From contig PHAV01000018.1 of assembly GCA_002841765.1 (NCBI GenBank), positions 1 through 54,812 on the forward strand: a stretch of DNA of 54,812 bases, in the 5' to 3' direction. Shown here in pieces: positions 33,111 to 41,804 of this stretch. Source of the DNA: Deltaproteobacteria bacterium HGW-Deltaproteobacteria-4. GTDB taxonomy: Bacteria; Desulfobacterota; Desulfuromonadia; Desulfuromonadales; UBA2197. Numbering within the stretch: the stretch's first letter is position 1; every line of letters starts with the position of its first letter. The translations under genes were made by a program, and so were the position numbers. The notes under the pieces were generated by a model, which ran no database searches, was not told the origin of the DNA, and saw only the letters and a list, made by a program, of their open reading frames with translations.

Positions 33111-35012
33111 TCAAAAACGCAACTGTCGCAGCAACTCTCTCAACTCCCGAATCTCCGCAGCACTCGCCTGCCGCCCGGAAAAGACGATGGCATTGTAGCG
33201 GGCGACAAAGGTGCGGGCGGCGGGATAACGGGAGCGCGCGGCGAGGGTGTGCAGTCCCAGACTCAAATCGTCCGTGGCGATCTTTTCTTGACGTAATCGC
33301 CGCAAGAAACGTTGTAACAAGCGCTCCTCAGGTGAGCGGCGCAACCTCGGAATTATCAGCCAGACCAGACCCATGATTGTCGCCGGAATGAGGATAAAGG
33401 AACTACTCTCCTTGAAGATGGTTGCGAAATCCCAACGTCGAGTGGCTTTGCCGGTACGGCGCAGCCAATCTATCTGCTGGCTGAGATCGTAGCTGATAAC
33501 CGTGCGATTCCAGTAGTAATTGAAAGCGTCAACCCATTGGGAAAGGCCTCGCATGCGTTGCTGCTGGACATTGCCGACACTCTCGGCATTCCGGGCGAAA
33601 CGGGTCGGATCGAGTCGCTCCCAATAGCCGTCAACCAGGGCCTCGACCCAGAGGTGGGCGCGATCTTCACTCACCAGATAGTAACCGCCAAGCTCACTGT
33701 ACTCCCCGCCATAATATCCCCCGACCAAACGCGATGGCACCTTCGCCATACGCAGCATCGTTGTGAAAGCGACAGCAAAGTGCTCGCAGTAACCGGACTT
33801 CTTTGCAAAGAGGAAGTCGTCGAGCGGAGCCTCGCCGCCCGGAAGAACGGTGAGGCTGTAGTTCAACCCCTGCTGCAGAAAGAAACCTTCGATCGCCGCA
33901 ATTCGCTGGCGCGCGTCATCCCCCTCCTCGATTAAAGCATCCACGGCACCCCGCAGACGCGGCGTCACCTCGGCCGGTAAAGCCAGATACAGGTCGAGGG
34001 AAAAAGGCTTGCCACTGCGAATGCGTCCCCCTTGGCCGGACGTCGCCTGCACCATGCTGCGCTGATTCAAGGGACGGTGCGCACGGAGGAGACTGTCGGG
34101 AGTGCGTTCGGCACGCAGGCCGCGCCACTGCACCACCGGATCGAGGCCGGGGAGAAAAGAGTCGCCGGTCGGCTCGATGTAAAGGCGCTGCTCAATACCG
34201 TTTTTGCTCTCAGGGAGATTCATCTCGGCGGCAGGGGGAGGACGGCGCACCCAGGCCTTTCCTTCCGGGGTATTAAGGACGATGACCCGCCAATAAAGTT
34301 CATTGCGGGGTTGCGGCAACGTTTCGACGCGCAGCACAATCCGCTTGCTTTGCGCCAGGGTCGAAACCGTCCCCGGCTCAACGTGATCGCTGATGCCGCT
34401 GATCGCACTCTGTGGCTGGTTGAGAAAGTTCCAGAGGGGGACCTGGGTGCGCGGCAGGATAAAAAAGAGAGGGGGGACAAAGAGGAGGGAGAGGAGCGGC
34501 AATCCCAGACCGATGGCAAAGATTGCCCGCAAGGGACGACGGTCGAGCTGCGCCTGCGGATCGGCGTCAGCATAGCAAAGGAGGAAGAGGCCAAAAGCAA
34601 TCGCCAAAACTTCCAGGATCAAAAAGAGCAAGAAGGCGCTGCTCAGGGAATAAAGGGAGGAAGCGGCCAGGGCAAGGAGCGCGAGGATGAAGATCTGCAG
34701 CAGATGGCGGCTGCTCTTTTCGGTGAGCAAACGCAGGGCGAGGAGCAGAGCCAAAAGATTGGTCGCGGGCCCAACAATATCGCCGCGACTGGCGTGCGCT
34801 CCGTACCAGACAAAAGCGACAACCATCAGGAGCGTTGCCGGCCGTGCCGACAGGAGAACCGTGCCGCGCTGATCGGCCCAGAGGCCGAGGAGGAAGGCAA
34901 CCGGCAGGAGGAGGCGCAGCGGCAGATCGAGCCAGGGCCAGAGGGGCGCGGCGCCGACCAGAGCAGCCAGGGCGGCGATCATAAGGAGGAGGCGTCTAAT
35001 CGGCATCGGCAA
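33111..35012 (-). CDS. TgpA-like membrane transglutaminase-domain protein
   Basis: 633 residues. About six transmembrane helices in the first 200 residues (DUF3488-like part), a periplasmic linker, then a transglutaminase-like domain with Cys in KKSGYCEHFAVAFTTMLR (about 402), His in EDRAHLWVEALV (about 443) and Asp in WERLDPTR (about 459). One more helix at about 550 and a short cytoplasmic tail follow. It belongs to the widespread MoxR-DUF58-transglutaminase set, whose exact function is unknown. The start overlaps the DUF58 end by 11-17 bp, so the genes are translated together; ATG 35012 or 35006 are both possible. Confidence 0.9.
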   Translation of the reverse strand: MPMPIRRLLLMIAALAALVGAAPLWPWLDLPLRLLLPVAFLLGLWADQRGTVLLSARPATLLMVVAFVWYGAHASRGDIVGPATNLLALLLALRLLTEKSSRHLLQIFILALLALAASSLYSLSSAFLLFLILEVLAIAFGLFLLCYADADPQAQLDRRPLRAIFAIGLGLPLLSLLFVPPLFFILPRTQVPLWNFLNQPQSAISGISDHVEPGTVSTLAQSKRIVLRVETLPQPRNELYWRVIVLNTPEGKAWVRRPPPAAEMNLPESKNGIEQRLYIEPTGDSFLPGLDPVVQWRGLRAERTPDSLLRAHRPLNQRSMVQATSGQGGRIRSGKPFSLDLYLALPAEVTPRLRGAVDALIEEGDDARQRIAAIEGFFLQQGLNYSLTVLPGGEAPLDDFLFAKKSGYCEHFAVAFTTMLRMAKVPSRLVGGYYGGEYSELGGYYLVSEDRAHLWVEALVDGYWERLDPTRFARNAESVGNVQQQRMRGLSQWVDAFNYYWNRTVISYDLSQQIDWLRRTGKATRRWDFATIFKESSSFILIPATIMGLVWLIIPRLRRSPEERLLQRFLRRLRQEKIATDDLSLGLHTLAARSRYPAARTFVARYNAIVFSGRQASAAEIRELRELLRQLRF

Positions 35013-35829
35013 GGGCCAGAGCGCGCAGCAGTTTGAGTTTATGATTGCGACCGCTCCCCGGCGCCAGCAGTCCCGACCCCAGCCGCAAACCGACGGGCCG
35101 GCCGCTGCGCAGGGTGCGGTCGATCAGCCAGGCGGCCCCGCCCAAGCGTTCTTCCCGGGTGACGCCGGGGAGCTCGGCCGGGACGATGATGACCGGCTCG
35201 CTGGCGTCACTCTCCAGCTCCTTGACCTTGAGGGAATCGTGGCGGGCGGAGAGGCGCCAGTGAATGCGCTTGAGCGGTTCACTGCCGGTGTAGTCGAAAA
35301 TCCCGGCCACGACCCCCTGATTGCCGCGCCGGACGCTGCTTTGTCCGGGACGATGGGCTTCTTTGCCGCTGGCGCTAAGGAGATAAGGCAGGGGGCGCGG
35401 CGCCGGAAAGGCGAGGATGTCGCCGTCGAGAGCAAAGGAGTGGCGGCGCACAAAGAAAGCCACGGGAAAGGGGCTGCTGATACGCATCTCCTTGATCCGG
35501 TTATGGCCGCGCCGCCCAGGGCAGTAAGGGAGGGTCACACTGCCGCTGCTTTGTGCCGGAAGATAGGGGAGGAGAAGACTTGTGTCATCAAGTTCAACGC
35601 GCAGCAGGAAAGCGGGGAGGAAACGTCGCGGGTTGTGGATCCGCAGGGTCAATAACGTTTCACTGCCGGCATAGATTTCATCCGGTGCACTCAGGTCGAG
35701 CTGATACCCTTCGATGTTGCGCTTGCCGGCAAAACCGGTACTCGCCATAAAGGCCAGCAGCGCGGCAACGATCAGATAAAGAAGATTGTTGCCGGTATTG
35801 ACCGCGGCAAAGCCGAGGATCAGCGTCAT
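34996..35829 (-). CDS. DUF58 domain protein
   Basis: 277 residues from ATG 35829. N-terminal membrane segments (LGFAAVNTGNNLLYLIVAALLAFMAS), a beta-sandwich, then the DUF58 core with GIFDYTGSEPLKRIHWRLSARHDSLKVKE (about 185-215). It probably works with MoxR as a VWA-like partner, as in related clusters. The in-frame codons just upstream of the ATG encode LTRTGGIYIG, which is the conserved start of this family, yet no ATG, GTG or TTG occurs before the in-frame stop at 35923. So either the protein begins at this late Met or a rare start (for example ATT) is used. The ribosome site before ATG is weak. Confidence 0.88.
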   Translation of the reverse strand: MTLILGFAAVNTGNNLLYLIVAALLAFMASTGFAGKRNIEGYQLDLSAPDEIYAGSETLLTLRIHNPRRFLPAFLLRVELDDTSLLLPYLPAQSSGSVTLPYCPGRRGHNRIKEMRISSPFPVAFFVRRHSFALDGDILAFPAPRPLPYLLSASGKEAHRPGQSSVRRGNQGVVAGIFDYTGSEPLKRIHWRLSARHDSLKVKELESDASEPVIIVPAELPGVTREERLGGAAWLIDRTLRSGRPVGLRLGSGLLAPGSGRNHKLKLLRALALADAD

Positions 35830-35861
35830 GCCGATATAAATCCCGCCGGTGCGGGTGAGTT

Positions 35862-36800
35862 TTAGCGGGGAACCGGAAGAGTGCGGACGAGCGATGACAG
35901 CACCTCGCGTTTGTTGATCCCCTCATGTTCGGGGCGCAGGATAAGACGATGGGCGCCGACCGGCAGCAGCATCGCCTGAATATCTTCGGGGATAACATGA
36001 TCGCGCCCCTGCAGCCAGGCGCAGGCGCGGGCACTCTGGGCAAGAGCAATGGCGCCACGCGGCGAGATCCCGGCGCTGACCATAGCCCCACTGCGGGTGG
36101 CAACAGCAATACGGTGAATGTAATCGATGATCTCCGGCGCCAGATGCACCTCCTTCTGTGCCGCCTTGCGACTGGACAGGAGCTCCTCATGCGTAATCAG
36201 AGGCTCGATCTGTTTCAGATCATCGCGGATACTGCCGCCTGCGATGATCTGGCGCTCGATCTCGGCGGAGGGATAGCCGATGCCGGTGGTGATGAGGAAG
36301 CGGTCGAGCTGTGACTCGGGAAGAGGGAAGGTGCCGACCTGCTCGCCGGGATTCTGGGTAGCAATGACCATAAAGGGTTCGGGGAGCCGGTGCGTCACCC
36401 CTTCAACGGTGACACAGCGCTCCTCCATCGCTTCAAGAAGAGCGCTCTGGGTGCGGGGCATGGCACGATTGAGTTCGTCGACCAGAAGGATATTGCAAAA
36501 GATCGGACCGGGAATGAAGCGGAAATCATTGGCAGCACGATCGAGGATCGACAGACCGGTAATATCGGAGGGGAGGAGATCACTGGTACACTGCACCCGT
36601 CCGAAGAGGAGGCCGGTAGCGCGGGCCAGTGCCAGGGCCAGAGTGGTCTTGCCGAGGCCGGGACGATCTTCCAGAAGGAGGTGGCCGCCGCAAAGGAGGG
36701 TGATGATTGCTAACTGTAAAGCTTCATGCTTGCCGGAGAGATGCTCGCGATCAAGGGTGTCAAACAAGCGGAGGATCGCCTCCCGTTCATGTTGCGCCAT
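35862..36800 (-). CDS. MoxR-family AAA+ ATPase
   Basis: 312 residues. Walker A GLGKTT (about 48-53) in LLLEDRPGLGKTTLALALAR, Walker B ILLVDELNRAMPRTQSALLEAMEE, sensor FMVIATQNPGEQVGTFPLPESQLDRF, and arginine-finger region to the C-terminal helical lid with ISPRGAIALAQSARACAW. MoxR proteins act as chaperone-like ATPases on VWA/DUF58 partners. First gene of the MoxR-DUF58-transglutaminase operon, divergent from the GGDEF gene. Confidence 0.95.
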   Translation of the reverse strand: MAQHEREAILRLFDTLDREHLSGKHEALQLAIITLLCGGHLLLEDRPGLGKTTLALALARATGLLFGRVQCTSDLLPSDITGLSILDRAANDFRFIPGPIFCNILLVDELNRAMPRTQSALLEAMEERCVTVEGVTHRLPEPFMVIATQNPGEQVGTFPLPESQLDRFLITTGIGYPSAEIERQIIAGGSIRDDLKQIEPLITHEELLSSRKAAQKEVHLAPEIIDYIHRIAVATRSGAMVSAGISPRGAIALAQSARACAWLQGRDHVIPEDIQAMLLPVGAHRLILRPEHEGINKREVLSSLVRTLPVPR

Positions 36801-37065
36801 GTCAACTCCTTTAAGGGGGTATTGCAGGCCATCTTACCCTGTGCTCCCCTTTGGAGGCAAGCAACGCTCCCCAACCCTCCCCTCTTCTACGGAAGATTGA
36901 GGCTCCGCAACTTTAAACTGCCCCTAATTCCCCGCCATATCATCCGAAATTGCGTTGACACTGCACTGTGCCGTGTGTATTTTATCCATGTAGCTACCCC
37001 TTTGTCCCTCTCTCCCACCAGGAGCAGACCGGCCCCCATGAAGGTCTTTATTGCCCGCCAGAAAA

Positions 37066-38337
37066 ATGAATCCCGTCATGCCGTTCAATGAAAAGCTCAA
37101 GACCAAGACCCGCCACAATCACGACAGCCTGCTGCGCCTTCTGGTAACGACTGCAATCATATCGCTAGCCGTTATTATCGTCATAAGCGGTTCCGGCTTT
37201 TATCGCGTCTTTTCCGGTTTCGTCATAAAAAGCGCCGAACAGAACTCCATTCACCTGTGTGAGATGATCATCGACCTGCAGAAGGAGTTCATCTTTACTC
37301 CATCCGGGGATGACAGCATACAACTGGGGCTCGCGGATCAGGACCTGGCAGAGTTCGACCGCAATCTCCGCCGGACTGTTGCCCACTTCAACATCCTCAA
37401 GGTGAAGATCTACGATGTTGAAAAACGCATTGTTTATTGCACCGAGCCATCCCTAATCGGCAAGGTGGACGACACCAACAAGAGACTTGCCAGAGCCCTG
37501 TCGGGGGAGGTCGATGCCAAGATAGTCACCAAGGAAAAGGCCTCGGACCTGAAAGGCGAAGCCTTGCTGGACGTTGACGTCGTAGAGACCTATGTCCCCA
37601 TCGCCAGTCTTGATCATCGCGTGCTCGGCAGTTTCGAAATCTACATGGACGTGACCCCCTATCGCGACCAGATTCGCCAGGGGGCCACAATCACAACTCT
37701 GCTCATGGCTTTGGTCATGGCCGGGGTATTCGGTTTTTCCTATCGGCTGATCCGGGGTGGCACCTCCCAGCTCAAGGAAGCCCAGTCACAGCTTGAAACG
37801 ATTGCCAGAACCGATCCCCTCACCGGTATCGCCAACCGGGGATACCTGCTGCAACGGGCGGAAGAGGAGTTCACCAGGGTTGTCCGTGAAAGGAGTTCTC
37901 CGAAGCTCTGCGGTGCATCCCTCAGCTGTATCATGATCGACATCGACCACTTCAAGGAGATCAATGACACCAAAGGCCATCTGGCTGGAGACCTGATTCT
38001 CAAAGAGGTCGCAGAGCGTTTCCACTCCAGCTTTCGCCCCTATGACCTTTCCGGAAGGTACGGCGGCGAGGAGTTTGCCGCGTTCATGCCCAATACCACC
38101 ATTGAGCAGAGCATGACCATTGCCCAGCGGATTCAGGACCGGATGCGCAGCCAGGCCTTCTCGGTGAATGGTGAATCGGTGATAATCACTGTGAGCCTCG
38201 GCTTGGCGCGGATCCACGATGCCGACACAAGTCTGACCGACCTGATCAAACGGACCGACGACGCCCTTTACCGGGCCAAGGCAGGCGGCCGTGACCAGAT
38301 AGCGTGGGATCCGGAGACTGTTCCTCTGGCATCCTGA
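37066..38337 (+). CDS. Membrane GGDEF diguanylate cyclase with extracytoplasmic sensor
   Basis: About 423 residues from ATG 37066; the exact start is unsure (TTG 37051 or ATG 37078 are alternatives, and none has a good ribosome site). Transmembrane helix at about 25-45, a periplasmic sensor of about 165 residues of dCache/single-Cache type (EMIIDLQKEF...VYCTEPSLIGKVDD), second helix at about 210-230, then a GGDEF domain with DPLTGIANR and the active loop GGEEF in RYGGEEFAAFMP. It would make c-di-GMP in response to an external ligand. No RxxD inhibitory site stands out at the expected place upstream of GGEEF. No EAL domain. The neighbouring 3' region holds a possible intron remnant. Confidence 0.88.
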   Translation: MNPVMPFNEKLKTKTRHNHDSLLRLLVTTAIISLAVIIVISGSGFYRVFSGFVIKSAEQNSIHLCEMIIDLQKEFIFTPSGDDSIQLGLADQDLAEFDRNLRRTVAHFNILKVKIYDVEKRIVYCTEPSLIGKVDDTNKRLARALSGEVDAKIVTKEKASDLKGEALLDVDVVETYVPIASLDHRVLGSFEIYMDVTPYRDQIRQGATITTLLMALVMAGVFGFSYRLIRGGTSQLKEAQSQLETIARTDPLTGIANRGYLLQRAEEEFTRVVRERSSPKLCGASLSCIMIDIDHFKEINDTKGHLAGDLILKEVAERFHSSFRPYDLSGRYGGEEFAAFMPNTTIEQSMTIAQRIQDRMRSQAFSVNGESVIITVSLGLARIHDADTSLTDLIKRTDDALYRAKAGGRDQIAWDPETVPLAS

Positions 38338-38669
38338 CCCTTCTTCGCCAACTCGTCGTCCAGCGACCAGCTGCCGCCACCAGGATCCGGATGGCACACA
38401 AGTACCGACAACAGCAGATTGCAATAAAGTGTCTGCCTTACTGTGAAAAAACCAGAAAGTCGTGTGCGGAAAAACTACATGGACGGTTTGATGCGGGTGG
38501 GCAGGGAAATATGCGGGGGACTATTCACACAGGGGGACAACTAGCACGGCTGCATATTGACGCCATTTGCATGAATCTGCTAGGGTAAGCCCAGTAACGG
38601 CCGTTCCTGCAGCCTACACGCCCCGACCAAAGGTTCCATTATCCGTTTTTTGTGAGGTACTTAATAAAT
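38338..38669 (+). other. Intergenic region with a group II intron-like remnant
   Basis: No gene. At about 38456-38488 the DNA can fold like a degenerate group II intron domain V: lower stem AAGTCGT/ACGGTTT (7 pairs with the usual G-U placements), a 2-nt GG bulge on the 3' side, and a short upper stem closed by an A-rich loop. The sequence after it (GATGCGGGTGGGCAGGG...) is like a domain VI and 3' end. No reverse transcriptase frame remains nearby. The last 40 bp should include the trpS promoter and leader, but none is clear. Confidence 0.35.
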
Positions 38670-39635
38670 ATGCGCGTCCTTTCCGGCATCCAACCGTCCG
38701 GCTCCCTTCATCTCGGCAACTACTTCGGGATGATGAAGAAGATGATCGATCATCAGGAGAATGAAGACCTCTTCTGTTTCATCGCCAACTATCACGCCAT
38801 GACTTCAGTGAGCGACGGTAAGGCTTTAGCGAAAGGGACGATGGAAGCGGCGGTCAACTTTCTCGCGCTGGGAATGGATCCGGAGAAGAGTACCTTCTGG
38901 GTGCAGTCCGACCTCCCCGAGGTGCAGGAGTTGACCTGGATCCTCTCCAACTTCACACCGATGGGACTTCTCGAGCGCTGCCATAGCTTTAAAGACAAAA
39001 CAACGCGCGGTATTGCCGCCAATCACGGCCTCTTTGCTTATCCGGTCCTAATGGCTGCCGACATCCTCCTCTTTCAGAGCGAAAAGGTGCCGGTCGGCAA
39101 GGATCAGAAACAGCACGTCGAAGTCACCCGTGATATCGCCATCAAGATCAACAATGCCTATGGCGACATCTTCACCCTGCCGGAACCTGAGATCGACGAA
39201 GATGTAGCGACCGTCCCCGGCACCGACGGCCAGAAGATGAGTAAGAGTTACGGCAATGCCATCGATCTCTTTACCGAAGAGAAAGCTCTGCGCAAACAGG
39301 TGATGCGGATCGTCACCGACCCGACCCCGGTCGAAGCGGAAAAAGATCCGGATCAATGCAATGTTTACAAAATCTATCGTCTCTTTCTGACCAAAGCAGA
39401 GAACGACGCATTGCGCCGTCGCTACCTTGCCGGCGGACTCGGTTACGGGACCGTCAAAGAAGAGCTCTTCGTCACCATCCGTGACTACTTTGCTCCCTAC
39501 GCGGCTCGCCGTGCCGAGCTCCTCGCCGACCCGGAAGGGGTGCGGCGCATCCTCGCCGCCGGCGCCGACAAGGCCCGCTCCGTCGCCCGCAAGACCATGT
39601 TCAAAGTGCGTAAAAAAGCCGGCTTAACTTATTGA
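38670..39635 (+). CDS. trpS: Tryptophanyl-tRNA synthetase
   Basis: 321 residues, class I synthetase of normal bacterial length. Begins MRVLSGIQPSGSLHLGNYFG with the HIGH-type motif HLGN, and has KMSKSYGN (about 192-199). FMANYHAMTS-like core (FIANYHAMTS), TWILSNFTPMGLLERCHSFKDK and the DQKQHVEVTRDIA tRNA/ATP region are all present. The start at 38670 is preferred over an in-frame GTG 18 bp upstream because family members begin right at this motif. The next small gene starts 13 bp later. Confidence 0.97.
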   Translation: MRVLSGIQPSGSLHLGNYFGMMKKMIDHQENEDLFCFIANYHAMTSVSDGKALAKGTMEAAVNFLALGMDPEKSTFWVQSDLPEVQELTWILSNFTPMGLLERCHSFKDKTTRGIAANHGLFAYPVLMAADILLFQSEKVPVGKDQKQHVEVTRDIAIKINNAYGDIFTLPEPEIDEDVATVPGTDGQKMSKSYGNAIDLFTEEKALRKQVMRIVTDPTPVEAEKDPDQCNVYKIYRLFLTKAENDALRRRYLAGGLGYGTVKEELFVTIRDYFAPYAARRAELLADPEGVRRILAAGADKARSVARKTMFKVRKKAGLTY

Positions 39636-39647
39636 ACGGATCTTTCG

Positions 39648-39917
39648 ATGGCGATCAGTGGCAACCCGAAAAAAATGGCGCAGGACCTCGCCGAGGGCTA
39701 CTTTCTCATCAGTCCGCCCCTGCTCAAACAGTACAGCGCCGCTGATTTCAAGCTCATCCTCAGCAATACGGCGATCGTTGCCCGCGAGTTGCGACAGGAA
39801 GCGATTCCTCTCGACGATATTTTAGCGCTGAAATTCCGCAATATGAAGCTCTCCCGCCTGAACCAGGCCGAGATGGTCATACGTGCTTTTTGTACGAAGC
39901 GGCGTATTCTTATTTAA
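39648..39917 (+). CDS. Small conserved-looking protein of unknown function
   Basis: 89 residues, basic (many Lys/Arg), probably helical: MAISGNPKKMAQDLAEGYFLI...LKFRNMKLSRLNQAEMVIRAFCTKRRILI. It begins 13 bp behind trpS and is likely co-transcribed with it. No domain is recognised; there is no signal peptide, membrane segment or metal motif. The ribosome site is weak, in keeping with read-through from trpS. The protein-like composition and tight spacing support a real gene. Confidence 0.6.
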   Translation: MAISGNPKKMAQDLAEGYFLISPPLLKQYSAADFKLILSNTAIVARELRQEAIPLDDILALKFRNMKLSRLNQAEMVIRAFCTKRRILI

Positions 39918-40014
39918 GGGCAGCCCGACAAAGAAATATCCCCATATAAGGAGAAAGTTTCCTGATATCGGGAGAAGCAAAATAAATAAAGCGCCGAATA
40001 ATGCGGCTTCAGTC

Positions 40015-40031
40015 TTGGCACAGATACTGCT
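40015..40031 (+). promoter_or_regulatory. Sigma54-type promoter
   Basis: TTGGCAC at 40015-40021 and CTGCT at 40027-40031 place the invariant GG and GC 12 bases apart, as the -24/-12 consensus requires; only the first T of TTGC is changed. A start near 40042 gives a 50-nt leader with AGGAGG before the lipoprotein ATG. A sigma54-type response regulator is encoded 4.6 kb downstream in the same direction. Confidence 0.65.
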
Positions 40032-40090
40032 ACATCCCCTGAATGAATCCCATAAGGGAAAAACTCAAACGTTTCAGGAGGAAACACAAC

Positions 40091-40681
40091 ATGAAAAATC
40101 TTCTCGTTCTTATCGCTGGTCTCGCCCTCGTTAGCTCCCTCGCCGGTTGCGCCAAGCCGCCCCAGGAAGAAATGAACAGCACTAAAGCCGCCATCGAAGC
40201 TGCTGCTGCTGAAGGTTCTGCCAAGTATGTTGCCGAAGACAACAAAAAGGTGAACGACGAGTACGCTGCCGCCATGGAAGAGATCAAAGTCCAGGAAGCC
40301 AAATGGTTCAAAAACTACGACAAAGCCAAGCAGCTTCTTGCTCAGGCTAAAGCTGATGCCGATGCCCTCACCGCCAAGACCGCTACAGTCAAGGAAGAGT
40401 TGAAGCAGCAGGCTGTTGCCTCCCTTGCCGAAGCGACCACCGCCGTCACCGACGCTAAAGCCAAACTCGAAACCGCCCCTAAAGGCAAAGGTTCCGCTGC
40501 TGACATCGAAGCGATGAAAGCTGACGCGGCCGGCATGGAAGCTGAACTTGTCACGATCGAGCCCCTGATCGAGCAGGGCGAGTTCGTTGCTGCTTCTGAA
40601 AAAGCTGCTTCGATCCGCGATCGTGCCAACGCTATCTCGACCCAGATCGACGAAGCTGCTGCAAAAAAAGCTGGCAAGTAA
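40091..40681 (+). CDS. Coiled-coil lipoprotein (DUF4398-like)
   Basis: 196 residues. Lipoprotein signal MKNLLVLIAGLALVSSLAGC with Cys at 20. The mature part is almost wholly Ala/Lys/Glu-rich helix (about 25-190), predicted as a long coiled coil; this is like the DUF4398 lipoproteins that sit between outer membrane and peptidoglycan. AGGAGG 8 nt before the ATG suggests high expression, and codon choice is strongly biased towards a few codons (GCT, GAA, AAA), unlike its neighbours. It is first after the sigma54 promoter and is followed 22 bp later by an L,D-transpeptidase gene. A Lpp- or Pal-like structural role is plausible. Confidence 0.8.
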   Translation: MKNLLVLIAGLALVSSLAGCAKPPQEEMNSTKAAIEAAAAEGSAKYVAEDNKKVNDEYAAAMEEIKVQEAKWFKNYDKAKQLLAQAKADADALTAKTATVKEELKQQAVASLAEATTAVTDAKAKLETAPKGKGSAADIEAMKADAAGMEAELVTIEPLIEQGEFVAASEKAASIRDRANAISTQIDEAAAKKAGK

Positions 40682-40703
40682 ACCTTAAAGAAGGACGTCA
40701 TCC

Positions 40704-41804
40704 TTGAAATGCAGTCGTCTTAAAACAGGGCTTCTGCTGATAGTATTGATGGTGATGACGGGATGTAGTGAACCGCCGGCCCCCACGGAGATCCAGCTTG
40801 CGTTAACGCAAGAAACGGAACTCTGGCGGGCCGGTGCTTCTATTTACACCCCGGAGAGTTATCAGCAATATCTGTCGGCTCTGAACTCCGCCCGTGATCT
40901 CTATACGCGTGAGCGCTCGCGCATGGTCTGGTTTCGCGACTATCAGCCGATTGCCCGATCCTTTGCCCAGGTCCACGCCATGGGAGAGAAGATGCAGGGG
41001 GAAGTGCAGACCGTCGCACTGCAACAGTCGGCAGAGATTTCCAAGACCGCTGAAGCTTTGGAAAAACGGATTACTCTTTTAAAAGAGCTCGCGGCAGAAT
41101 TGAAGGATCGCCGCCTGGCGATGCGCAAGCTGACACAGGCCGATATCCGGATTGAGGACGCCAAACGACTGGCAAAGGAACGCCGCAGCAAAGAAGCCAA
41201 CGAAAAACTTGAAGCGGCCCGCATCGATATCGATGCCGTGATCAAGACGCTTCGCCCCCTGCTGGCGCGCTACGCTGACCGGCAGCAAATCGCCCGCTGG
41301 AAAACACAGGTCGATGAAGCTCTGGCTGCATCGCGCCGCGAAGGCAAAGACGTCATCATTGTCCGCAAAGTCGATCGCCAGTTGACTCTCTATCGCAAAG
41401 GGGGCCGGGTTCGGGATTTCAATGCCGGCTTCGGTTTTAATTTCCTTGCGGATAAACTCTATTCAGGAGATAAAGCAACACCGGAAGGGGAGTACAAAAT
41501 TGTAAAAAAACTTCCCTACAGCCGCTATTACAAGGCCCTGCTCATCGACTATCCCAACCAGGAAGATCAAAAGCGCTTTGCTCTGGCCAAGAAGAAGAAG
41601 TTGATTCCTGCGAATGTCGGAATCGGCAATTTGATCGAAATCCATGGTGGTGGTGACGACTCCATGACCAACGGCTGCATTTCACTTCAAGACCCTCACA
41701 TCCGCGACCTCTTTGATCAGGTCGAAGTCGGTACCCCGGTGGTGATTGTCGGAACAATCGATTATGACAATATCATTGCATCAGCACTCCGCGGCCTCAA
41801 CTAA
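40704..41804 (+). CDS. L,D-transpeptidase lipoprotein with helical N-terminal domain
   Basis: 366 residues with TTG start (AAGGA 8 nt upstream; no in-frame ATG fits). Lipobox MTGC near residues 18-21. About 190 residues of coiled-coil helix follow, then a YkuD catalytic domain with HGGGDDSMTNGCISLQD (His about 310, Cys about 320). YkuD enzymes form 3-3 peptidoglycan cross-links or attach proteins to the wall. The fusion of a long helical arm to YkuD suggests that it spans from outer membrane to the sacculus, and the preceding lipoprotein has a similar arm. The end overlaps the next gene by 41 bp. Confidence 0.87.
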   Translation: MKCSRLKTGLLLIVLMVMTGCSEPPAPTEIQLALTQETELWRAGASIYTPESYQQYLSALNSARDLYTRERSRMVWFRDYQPIARSFAQVHAMGEKMQGEVQTVALQQSAEISKTAEALEKRITLLKELAAELKDRRLAMRKLTQADIRIEDAKRLAKERRSKEANEKLEAARIDIDAVIKTLRPLLARYADRQQIARWKTQVDEALAASRREGKDVIIVRKVDRQLTLYRKGGRVRDFNAGFGFNFLADKLYSGDKATPEGEYKIVKKLPYSRYYKALLIDYPNQEDQKRFALAKKKKLIPANVGIGNLIEIHGGGDDSMTNGCISLQDPHIRDLFDQVEVGTPVVIVGTIDYDNIIASALRGLN

